Shown: positions 30,875 through 38,186 of the stretch, piece after piece
Layout: the number at the start of each line of letters is the position of its first letter
Position numbering within the stretch: the first letter of the stretch is position 1
Assembly (NCBI RefSeq): GCF_026183695.1
Contig: NZ_JAPFRD010000010.1
Location: 415,702-479,701, forward strand
Direction: 5' to 3'
DNA length: 64,000 nt
From: Alteromonas aquimaris
Lineage (GTDB): Bacteria; Pseudomonadota; Gammaproteobacteria; Enterobacterales; Alteromonadaceae
Notes under the pieces: model-generated
Database searches by the model: none
What the model was told of the DNA's origin: nothing
What the model saw: the letters and a program-made list of their open reading frames with translations, nothing else
Program-made: the position numbers and the translations under genes

Positions 30875-31912
30875 TTAATCAGGCCGAGCTTTTTTCACTT
30901 CTTTCATTAATTTATTTAATAGGTCAATACCTGCAATCCCTTCGTATTCTCCTGTCACAGCGCTGTGCTGCTCGCCTTTTTTAATTTCATTTAGCAAAAA
31001 AATGTTAACGGGACAGGGAATATTATGCTGCATTCCTGCAGCCACCACGGCACCATTCAGGTAATCAATTTCAGTTGGCTTACCGGCCTGAATATCCCAC
31101 CACATGGAAGTTTTGACGTTATTGTCAATTGCTAACATCTGCTTTGCTACCCGTTTGAAAAGCCAGTCAGGCGTGCGTAGAACAAATGGCAAATAGCGGC
31201 CATGTATTTTGGTTATTTTAGGCAGGGAAATTCCCATACAATCTACCACAGTGAGCAGTTCTTCCATCGCTAGCGCTATAATTTGACGATAACTGCGTTG
31301 TTCTAACATCGCCCTGACTGGGAGATTGGCCAACGCATTAACACTATTGCCGAGATTGAGTTGCAATTTGGCCCATTGCAAGGCATCCATATTAGCGGTT
31401 GATTGTACTTGCATAATGGGGTGGCTTGCGGCCAAAACACGACGTTCAACTTCAGCCTGTTTTTGTGGCAATGTTTCAAGCGTCAGTGAACCCTCTGAGC
31501 CTTTATGAAATATATTTGGCGCTCTATAAATGACGTTAAAGGGCACCATCGCCCGTGCGACGCAAATAGTGGGAAAATAGTGTTGCACAAGTTTATGTGC
31601 CCCTACACCGTTTTGGCAACAGATGATAACCGTATCCTCATGAACGATTTTTTTAAGCAAATTGAGTGAAGAAGCTAATGCTGTACATTTAGTGGTTAAC
31701 CAGATGACATCTGCTTTTTGACCTGCTTCAAGCAAAGGAGAAGGTAATGCCATATTGACGCGATTACCTTCATAATCGGTCAACACAATGTCGTGTGTTA
31801 ACCTAACCTGCCATTGTCCCCGGGCAACAAATTTCACTTCAATCCCTTGCCGGGCTAATGCAGTCCCCAAAAAGCAACCAACCAGTCCGGCGCCGAAAAC
31901 TACGTGTAACAC
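30875..31912 (-). CDS. 2-Dehydropantoate 2-reductase family protein (PanE/ApbA)
   Basis: An NADPH-dependent reductase of about 345 aa, nominally converting ketopantoate to pantoate for pantothenate and CoA synthesis. The Rossmann motif F-G-A-G-L-V-G-C-F-L-G is at the N-terminus, and a C-terminal domain with K-T-S-M-W-W-D-I-Q-A-G-K-P-T-E-I-D-Y follows. An upstream in-frame start exists, but GTG at 31912 is chosen because AAGGGGAG lies 4 bases before it and the Rossmann fold then begins at residue 3. Paralogues often have other keto-acid substrates, so the exact substrate is open. It is divergent from the glycosyltransferase. Confidence 0.85.
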   Translation of the reverse strand: MLHVVFGAGLVGCFLGTALARQGIEVKFVARGQWQVRLTHDIVLTDYEGNRVNMALPSPLLEAGQKADVIWLTTKCTALASSLNLLKKIVHEDTVIICCQNGVGAHKLVQHYFPTICVARAMVPFNVIYRAPNIFHKGSEGSLTLETLPQKQAEVERRVLAASHPIMQVQSTANMDALQWAKLQLNLGNSVNALANLPVRAMLEQRSYRQIIALAMEELLTVVDCMGISLPKITKIHGRYLPFVLRTPDWLFKRVAKQMLAIDNNVKTSMWWDIQAGKPTEIDYLNGAVVAAGMQHNIPCPVNIFLLNEIKKGEQHSAVTGEYEGIAGIDLLNKLMKEVKKARPD

Positions 31913-31977
31913 TGTGCTCCCCTTAAACGATAATTTGATACAATTCTGTCTCATATTATCGTTGTGCGGAAGTAGTC

Positions 31978-33210
31978 GTGAAAAAGAGTGCATTAATTAT
32001 CGGATTTGTCTGGCCTGAACCCAACTCCTCTGCAGCCGGCCAGAACATGATGGGTATTATCCACGCACTTGTTCAAGGTGGATGGGAAGTACGTTTTGCC
32101 AGCGCCGCCACCGACAGTCAGCACAAAGCAGATTTTAGCGCAGTGGGAATTACTCTCGATTGCATTACCTTGAATGACAGTAGCTTTGACCATTATGTAG
32201 CAGAACTCGATCCTTCGATTGTCATATTCGACCGGTTTATGACAGAAGAGCAATTCTCATGGCGGGTAAGACACGTTTGTCCGCATGCGCTTCGCATTAT
32301 TAATTCAGAAGATTTGCATAGCCTGAGACATACTCGACATCAAGCGATCAAGTCTAATCAGCCCGTACCACAAACATGCGATATCTATAGTGAAATTACT
32401 CAACGAGAAATTGCGGCGATATTACGAAGCGATTTAACCTTGGTGATTTCTGAACATGAGCAGTGGATACTGAATAACCAGTTCGGTATTCCTGCGCAAC
32501 AATTAATGCATTTACCCTTGTTAGAAACAGAGTTTAAGTGTACTTCCCCTGCTTTTTCTCAACGGAAGGACTTTGTCTGGATAGGCAATTTTAGACACGC
32601 GCCAAACTGGGATGCCACATTACAATTAAAACAGCATATTTGGCCCCGAATTAAACAGAAGCTGCCAGATGTTCGCTTATCTGTGATGGGTGCCTACCCC
32701 CCTAAAAAAGCAACGCAGTTAGAAGATCACAAAAGTGGGTTTGTAGTGAATGGTTGGGTAGAAGATATCGCTAAATCGTTACCCTCCTATCGTGTGATGT
32801 TGGCCCCAATCAGGTTTGGAGCGGGTGTGAAAGGAAAATTGCTCGCTGCCATGCAAGCCAGAATGCCTAGCGTGACAACAGCAGTGGGAGCAGAGGGGAT
32901 TGCCCCCTCCTCCAAATGGCCAGGAGCAGTGGCGGATAACTGGCAGGATTTTGTTGATCATGCGGTAAAGCTGTATCTCGATGAAGCGTATTGGTGTGAA
33001 CAGCAAGCCAGGATTGAAGAGGTGTTAAAACCAAAATTCGACTCTAAAACAAACAAACGGGCATTGCTCATGCGAATCACCCATCTTTGTGAAGACGTGG
33101 AAACGCATAGAGCATCTTTACCAATGCAATTTGTAGTTTGGCAGCAGACATTGCGGTGCACGCAATACATGTCTCAGTGGATCGAAGAGAAAAACAAACC
33201 AAGAATTTAA
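31978..33210 (+). CDS. Glycosyltransferase of the GT-B group 1 type
   Basis: A 410-aa protein of the GT-B type (Glyco_trans_1_4-like C-terminal domain). F-V-W-I-G-N-F-R-H-A-P-N-W-D lies near residue 200. A C-terminal donor-site region contains P-I-R-F-G-A-G-V-K-G-K-L-L-A-A-M, the usual nucleotide-sugar motif. Acceptor and sugar are unknown. The start codon is GTG, and a weak GGAAG lies upstream. It is a lone transferase, not in a polysaccharide cluster, and ends 1 bp before the stop of the convergent SufE-like gene. Confidence 0.8.
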   Translation: MKKSALIIGFVWPEPNSSAAGQNMMGIIHALVQGGWEVRFASAATDSQHKADFSAVGITLDCITLNDSSFDHYVAELDPSIVIFDRFMTEEQFSWRVRHVCPHALRIINSEDLHSLRHTRHQAIKSNQPVPQTCDIYSEITQREIAAILRSDLTLVISEHEQWILNNQFGIPAQQLMHLPLLETEFKCTSPAFSQRKDFVWIGNFRHAPNWDATLQLKQHIWPRIKQKLPDVRLSVMGAYPPKKATQLEDHKSGFVVNGWVEDIAKSLPSYRVMLAPIRFGAGVKGKLLAAMQARMPSVTTAVGAEGIAPSSKWPGAVADNWQDFVDHAVKLYLDEAYWCEQQARIEEVLKPKFDSKTNKRALLMRITHLCEDVETHRASLPMQFVVWQQTLRCTQYMSQWIEEKNKPRI

Positions 33211-33211
33211 G

Positions 33212-33619
33212 TTAAGTGGTAGCAAGCTTCTGAATGCGAGAAACAACCTGCCGCAAACCGTTACCTCTGGATTGACTTAAAAAACGAGATAATGCAATTC
33301 GCTCACTAAAATCGTCAAAATCAAAGGTTTTCAATGAATCTGTGGAGACGGCGTGGGCCTGCTCTAAGATCACTGCCAGTACCCCCCGAATGACTTTACT
33401 TGGTGAATATGCAACGAATTTTAACGTGGGGGTTGAATCATCACGATCCAGCCATACCTCGCTGTCACACCCTTTTACTAAATTCTCACTGGTTCGACGA
33501 TCTGCATCAAGAATGGGTAACTGTTTGGAGGCTAGCACCAACGCCCGCATCTTATTGTCCCACCCTTTGGCATTAAGTACACTCAGAGCAAGCGGTTGAT
33601 AATCAACAGAAGAGGACAT
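33212..33619 (-). CDS. SufE/CsdE-type sulfur acceptor
   Basis: A 135-aa protein aligning with SufE. The conserved cysteine lies in V-K-G-C-D-S-E-V-W-L (SufE itself has Q-G-C-Q-S-Q-V-W), and the C-terminal R-F-L-S-Q-S-R-G-N-G-L helix motif matches SufE. Such proteins accept sulfane sulfur from a cysteine desulfurase for Fe-S assembly. No suf or csd desulfurase gene is in the window. The ATG at 33619 (MSSSVDY) is preferred over a GTG two codons earlier, since AAGGTG lies 5 bases upstream. It is 12 bp downstream of the DUF2750 gene, probably one operon. Confidence 0.85.
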   Translation of the reverse strand: MSSSVDYQPLALSVLNAKGWDNKMRALVLASKQLPILDADRRTSENLVKGCDSEVWLDRDDSTPTLKFVAYSPSKVIRGVLAVILEQAHAVSTDSLKTFDFDDFSERIALSRFLSQSRGNGLRQVVSRIQKLATT

Positions 33620-33631
33620 AGCCACACCTTA

Positions 33632-34030
33632 TTAGCCAGTTTCACTAAGGCTTAGTTTAAACGCTTCAGCTGTCACAATAATTGCTGCCTCATTTTCAGC
33701 AGCGGGAAAGATCGCCAGCGTAGTATTATTTTTATCCAGACCAGGAAGCCATGTCTGCAAAAATTCTTCTATCCCAATGGATTTAGCGCTAGCTTCGCTT
33801 TTTTGTGATTGATGCCAGCAGGAAACTAATTGCTGGTGAGGCCAGACAGGCAAACAGTGCCCTTCCAACGTTTCCATCATAACGTAGCCGTTTTCCCCTA
33901 ATAAAACCCACACCTCACCTGCTTTGTCCACATATTGTAAAAATAATTCCAGCCGTTCTTCCGCCGATAAAGCAGCCGCCTGTTTGATGATAGCGTCAGG
34001 TAAAGATTCAGTAATGGTATTGGGAAACAC
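33632..34030 (-). CDS. DUF2750-domain protein, function unknown
   Basis: A 132-aa cytoplasmic protein resembling the DUF2750 family. It has R-L-E-L-F-L-Q-Y-V-D-K-A-G-E-V-W-V-L near residue 26, L-P-V-W-P-H near 60 and F-L-Q-T-W-L-P-G-L-D near 90. No enzymatic motif is recognisable. The start codon is GTG at 34030, preceded by GGAG at 7 bases. It lies 12 bp upstream of the SufE-like gene. The link to Fe-S assembly is only suggested by this adjacency. Confidence 0.7.
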   Translation of the reverse strand: MFPNTITESLPDAIIKQAAALSAEERLELFLQYVDKAGEVWVLLGENGYVMMETLEGHCLPVWPHQQLVSCWHQSQKSEASAKSIGIEEFLQTWLPGLDKNNTTLAIFPAAENEAAIIVTAEAFKLSLSETG

Positions 34031-34495
34031 TTTCTCGCTCCGGTTTTAAAACGCAGTGGATTATAAAATTATACGCTTCGAATAACCACCTTAATTCCAG
34101 AGGCTATGCAAGATGCTCTGGCTAGCATACTTTCCTCTTCAGCCAGTGCAATACTATTGATCTTTATACGACGCTTCGTCTGTCCAAAACTTCTCCTTTA
34201 CCGAGCCGCTAAGCGATCGTATTCCCGGGGGACTAGATCGAACATAACTGGCGCGGTTCAACGGTGCAACTGCGCCGCCCCGAAAAAGGGGGATGGATTG
34301 ACTCAACTATCCTTGCATAGATTAGAAATTTCGACCATCACTCGGTATTAGTGAGTCTTAATAAGATCGACTTTTAATCGACGAATTCATCCCGCCTTAA
34401 TACGATTTTGAATAAAACCGTAATCGAATTGTAGTAATTTAGTTTCATTTAAAAGCGTGTTAATCTGTTTTAAGTATTTGACGTAGCCTTGAACA
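34031..34495. other. 465-bp gene-free region with tandem hairpins
   Basis: No convincing coding region was found. An 81-codon open frame at 34106-34351 has no family look and is likely chance. It contains two adjacent inverted repeats: GGCGCGGTT/AACTGCGCC (34250-34276, loop CAACGGTGC, one G-T pair) and CCCC/GGGG (34278-34291, loop GAAAAA). The surrounding bases are AT-rich. It could hold promoters for the two flanking genes, or a structured leader or small RNA. No known riboswitch or RNA family was recognised. Confidence 0.5.
34250..34291 (+). other. Tandem GC-rich stem-loops upstream of an orphan gene pair
   Basis: The first stem is 9 bp (GGCGCGGTT with AACTGCGCC) and the second is 4 bp of C/G with a GAAAAA loop. 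They are separated by one base and are strikingly GC-rich against the AT-rich background. No T-run follows on the plus strand, so this is not an ordinary terminator. Confidence 0.45.
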
Positions 34496-35347
34496 ATGGA
34501 TTCAGAATTTTTTATCGTGTCGCGCAAGCAGGATGTCCGACTTGCGTTAACCCAAGAACAGTTTAAAGAACTTAAACGAGCACGTAAAAGACTCTCGTCC
34601 GCCTATGCGATCTCGCATAAGCATCGCTTGGTTTTATCCAATTACGAACTGATCCTGGAAGCGATGCGTGCGTTGGGCGAGCAATATGTAAGACAGGAAA
34701 ACATTCAAGCAATTGAAAATGGCAAAGCTCGCCTTAACGCCAATATTAATAACTATGTGCTAAGCGCCCGCATATTTACCAGCCAGTTAAAGCGTCACGT
34801 GCAAGGTTGTGTGCCACAGGATCGCGATTTAGTGAATGTGCTTTCAAGAAAAATGGAAAGTGAGTACAAGCGCTCATTTGCTTATCGTTTTATTGATTCG
34901 TTGTATGATTATGTGGCGCACTATGGTTTAAGTATCCATACCATAAAAATCACGAGTGAAATGAAACCCAATGATGTCCAACAGTATGAGCGACATTTTT
35001 TTGTGAATGCTTATATAGAGAAAGATTACATCGGTGGGCCGGCTGAATTTAGAGCTTCAGTTTTCAATGAAGTATCAGGAACCCTCGATTTAATTGATAT
35101 GCTTACCTCATTCAATGAGAGCCTTACTCGTTTGCATGATCAGGCAATGGACTTGGTTAGGCCTGTCTTTGTTAAAGCTAATGAACTGGTAAACGAATTC
35201 ATTAGTGTATTCGTAAGCGAGCATGGTAATAAGCATGCTAACTTGTTTGTCGTACATGGTACGCCCATGGCGAATGACAAAGTATACGACAAATTTCCCA
35301 TTTCAATGTATGTCAATAATCATAATTTCGGTAAAGAATACGTTTAG
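34496..35347 (+). CDS. Hypothetical protein, no recognised family
   Basis: A 283-aa soluble protein with no signal peptide or transmembrane segment. I do not recognise it. The N-terminal 130 residues are helical and charged (L-T-Q-E-Q-F-K-E-L-K-R-A-R-K-R), with a Y-E-L-I-L-E-A-M segment near residue 54. The rest is mixed alpha/beta with an N-V-L-S-R-K-M-E segment, and the C-terminus ends in aromatic and Gly/Asn residues. The start ATG at 34496 lacks a strong ribosome binding site. The stop is 3 bp before the next gene, so the two form a pair. Confidence 0.7.
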   Translation: MDSEFFIVSRKQDVRLALTQEQFKELKRARKRLSSAYAISHKHRLVLSNYELILEAMRALGEQYVRQENIQAIENGKARLNANINNYVLSARIFTSQLKRHVQGCVPQDRDLVNVLSRKMESEYKRSFAYRFIDSLYDYVAHYGLSIHTIKITSEMKPNDVQQYERHFFVNAYIEKDYIGGPAEFRASVFNEVSGTLDLIDMLTSFNESLTRLHDQAMDLVRPVFVKANELVNEFISVFVSEHGNKHANLFVVHGTPMANDKVYDKFPISMYVNNHNFGKEYV

Positions 35348-35350
35348 ACC

Positions 35351-35812
35351 ATGCAACTACACAATGTAAAAACGCAGTTTATTCTCCCCGCTCGGTTTGA
35401 CAGTCGTGACATAGTTAGCATCAACTTCAGACATTTTATCCTATATTTGCGCAGTGACATTGCATCTGAAATTGAAGGCGATATCGTCGAAGTACGTTTC
35501 TTATGGACAGAAGAAGCCATTGCGCAGAATCACGCCATGCGATTAAATAACTTTCCACGCCATGCGCTGAGTATGCTTGAATTAATTGAAGACCGGATCG
35601 AACAGTTGCCGTGCACGGTTGCGGTGTGCGAAACCTCTAAATCTGGCTGCAATATTGCCATCGCCACGCAATCACCGCAGCTCATTTATACCATGATAAA
35701 TGAAATGATTTGCCCGAACAAATTTACCATGCCAGTACTATACGAACACAATTGTTCATCTAAACAGTTTATCGACCAACGTTTGCGCAGCACTGAAGGG
35801 AAAGATGAATAA
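35351..35812 (+). CDS. Hypothetical protein, partner of upstream orphan
   Basis: A 153-aa protein with no recognised domain, starting 3 bp after the upstream stop. Predicted character: a beta-rich N-terminal half, a helical middle (H-A-L-S-M-L-E-L-I-E-D-R) and three Cys residues between about 98 and 136 that are not arranged in an obvious metal-binding pair. The translational coupling suggests a joint function with the upstream protein. It ends 4 bp before the stop of the convergent response regulator. Confidence 0.65.
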   Translation: MQLHNVKTQFILPARFDSRDIVSINFRHFILYLRSDIASEIEGDIVEVRFLWTEEAIAQNHAMRLNNFPRHALSMLELIEDRIEQLPCTVAVCETSKSGCNIAIATQSPQLIYTMINEMICPNKFTMPVLYEHNCSSKQFIDQRLRSTEGKDE

Positions 35813-35816
35813 AATC

Positions 35817-38183
35817 TTATTCCTGCTGGATAAAAGAAATAGCATCAGTGAGGGTTAAGGGCTCTGAAAAATAGAATCCCTGCATATAGTGACAACCAGC
35901 TTGACGAGCAAAATCAGCCTGCTTTTGCGTTTCAATCCCTTCTAGCAAAATAGCCTTATTCAATCGTTGGCATAGCTGTATTATACTTTCTGCAATGATA
36001 TTTTTCTGGCTTGATTTATCTTCCCCGGGAGCAAGAGACTTATCCAATTTTATTATCGATGTATAGGATTCACCCAGTTCAGAAACCGACGCATAACCCG
36101 CACCAAAATCGTCCAACGCTATACTGAAGCCCGATTTAGCCAGTTCGCGTAATACCTTTCGCGTGCCAACGTCATGCATGGCTGATTCAGTCACTTCCAA
36201 CACAAGCGCCTCTGGCTTTACATCAAAATCTTCTAGGTACTCTAAAAATTGGCTGACCATTAATTTCGAGTTAAGCTGCAGAATAGACACGTTTACATGA
36301 AACTTTATCTGTCCAAGTCCAGCTTCCCTTAACGTCACGCAGGCAATACATACCTCCTTCAGCATTTTTAAGCCTACTGCGTTAATCATCCCCGTCTCTT
36401 CAGCGATGGGGATGAAACTTTCAGGATGAATATCACCAATATCCTGACTGTGCCAACGACACAGCGCCTCCAATGCCACCACACGATTTTCCGTGTCGAC
36501 GATAGGTTGGAAGCGAGCGTGCAAGTCTTTATTTTCTATCGCATTAAATAAACCTTGTTCGACATATAAACGGTATTCAATCGCATCATTTTGTTCGCCA
36601 GAAAAGAATACTACTTGGTTCTTACCTTTACGTTTTGCCTCATACATGGCGATATCAGCATGTTTCAATAGATTTTCAGGCTCGACGCTTTCGTCCATCT
36701 GGGCGATGCCGATACTGGCGCTAATTCTCAGTTCAGTGTCACTGACATCGAAAACATCAGAAAATACTTCCAATAGTCGGTTACCCAATTGAGTCAGGTC
36801 ACCCTCTTCCTGTACCAGGATGACAAACTCATCCCCGCCATGACGAATGAAGGTATCTTCGTTTCGGATCACAGAACGGATGCGGGTGGCGCACTGAGAT
36901 AACAATTCATCGCCAACATTATGCCCATAGGTATCATTGACCAGTTTAAAGCCATCTAAATCAAGAAACACTAATGCCTGTATGGCTTGGGCATAGGACG
37001 CTTCGTTGAGAATAAGTTTGAGGTAATTTCTGTTACCGGCCCCGGTGAGCTGATCAGTAAAGGCAAGCGATTCCAGCTTTCTTTCCGCTTTATTCAGATC
37101 GGTAATATCTGAAAAAGTTGCCACATAGCATATCTGCTCATGACGCGGCGCAATTTCTGAGATGGTAACAAAAGCGGGAAACTCCACCCCGTCAGCGGTG
37201 AGCAGAATGGATTTACGGCGTACAATTTGTAAAGTATTAAGGGCCTTTTTCAGCTCCGAGGCATCCAGTCCGAACTGGAATATATCACAATGATGCAGGC
37301 TATTGAGGTCAAGTCGCAGTAGTGTTGAGAGTGCTCTGTTACATTCGATAATGCTAAATTTTTCGTCTAACAGTGCCACCCCTTCTACCAGTTGATCCAG
37401 GATTATGTTAGACAGTCGTAATTGTTTTATCTGGCGTTGCTTGTCGGTGACGTCAATTACCGCACCAATGATCACATCGTCATTGTGAAAATCAACTTCA
37501 CTGAAAACGATATCAAGGTATTTTCTTCCCGCTCCCTGCTCTTCTAATACAATAGTTTTTCTAAGACTGGCACGTTTTTCAAGCGTATGAACAATCTCTT
37601 TACGTTCGCTTTCAGGAAATAACGCTAAAAAATCCTCCCGCGCGATTTGAGTTCCTGCCCCCAGTCGATTTTGAAGGCTTTTCGCCCCATCGAACGAAAA
37701 GGTTTTTCCTTTACCATCTAATTCTACCACGCCAAATTGTGCCGCTTCGGCGGCGACTTTAAAGCGTTTCTCCGAATTAATGACTTTTTGTTCAAGGGCG
37801 AATCGGTGAAGTGCAGTTTCGCAGGTAACTTTAATCGTCTTAGTGTCAAACGGCTTTACAATATAGCCATAAGGGGATGCTTTTAGCGCACGATTAACCG
37901 TATTATCGTCAGAATAAGCGGTTGTAAAGATGATTGGAATGGCAAATTGAGACGAGATCTTTTCTGCTGCCGCAATTCCATCGCTACCATCAGCCAGGTG
38001 AATATCCATGAGAATAAGCTCTGGCATTTCGGCTTTTGTCTTTTCAACAGCCTGTTCTTCTGAACGAGCGAGACCCACCACTTCTGCGCCTAACTGAGTC
38101 ATCTCTCGCGCCAGATAGGTAGCGGCTATGGTTGTATCTTCAACAATTAAGACACGGCACTTTTCAATTAACGTCATCACCAA
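35817..38183 (-). CDS. Response regulator REC-PAS-PAS-GGDEF-EAL
   Basis: The 788-aa protein has a REC domain (about 8-125) with phospho-acceptor D60 and K110, and two PAS-like segments (about 140-250 and 255-365). A GGDEF domain (about 375-525) has an intact G449-G-D-E-F453 motif and an I-site RxxD (R440-D443) five residues before it. An EAL domain (about 545-785) has E572-A-L, N631, E663, D691-D692 and Q768. Both c-di-GMP synthesis and breakdown motifs look intact. It starts 3 bp after the bacteriophytochrome stop, in one operon, so its likely phosphodonor is that kinase. It ends 4 bp before the convergent orphan pair. Confidence 0.92.
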   Translation of the reverse strand: MVMTLIEKCRVLIVEDTTIAATYLAREMTQLGAEVVGLARSEEQAVEKTKAEMPELILMDIHLADGSDGIAAAEKISSQFAIPIIFTTAYSDDNTVNRALKASPYGYIVKPFDTKTIKVTCETALHRFALEQKVINSEKRFKVAAEAAQFGVVELDGKGKTFSFDGAKSLQNRLGAGTQIAREDFLALFPESERKEIVHTLEKRASLRKTIVLEEQGAGRKYLDIVFSEVDFHNDDVIIGAVIDVTDKQRQIKQLRLSNIILDQLVEGVALLDEKFSIIECNRALSTLLRLDLNSLHHCDIFQFGLDASELKKALNTLQIVRRKSILLTADGVEFPAFVTISEIAPRHEQICYVATFSDITDLNKAERKLESLAFTDQLTGAGNRNYLKLILNEASYAQAIQALVFLDLDGFKLVNDTYGHNVGDELLSQCATRIRSVIRNEDTFIRHGGDEFVILVQEEGDLTQLGNRLLEVFSDVFDVSDTELRISASIGIAQMDESVEPENLLKHADIAMYEAKRKGKNQVVFFSGEQNDAIEYRLYVEQGLFNAIENKDLHARFQPIVDTENRVVALEALCRWHSQDIGDIHPESFIPIAEETGMINAVGLKMLKEVCIACVTLREAGLGQIKFHVNVSILQLNSKLMVSQFLEYLEDFDVKPEALVLEVTESAMHDVGTRKVLRELAKSGFSIALDDFGAGYASVSELGESYTSIIKLDKSLAPGEDKSSQKNIIAESIIQLCQRLNKAILLEGIETQKQADFARQAGCHYMQGFYFSEPLTLTDAISFIQQE

Positions 38184-38186
38184 AAC

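Noticed and set aside
34190-34300. Possible tmRNA, 6S, SRP, RNase P or c-di-GMP riboswitch in the hairpin region
   Set aside because: None of the conserved core sequences of these RNAs was found.
34106-34351. 81-aa frame in the structured gene-free region
   Set aside because: No ribosome binding site, no family resemblance, and it reads through GC-rich inverted repeats.
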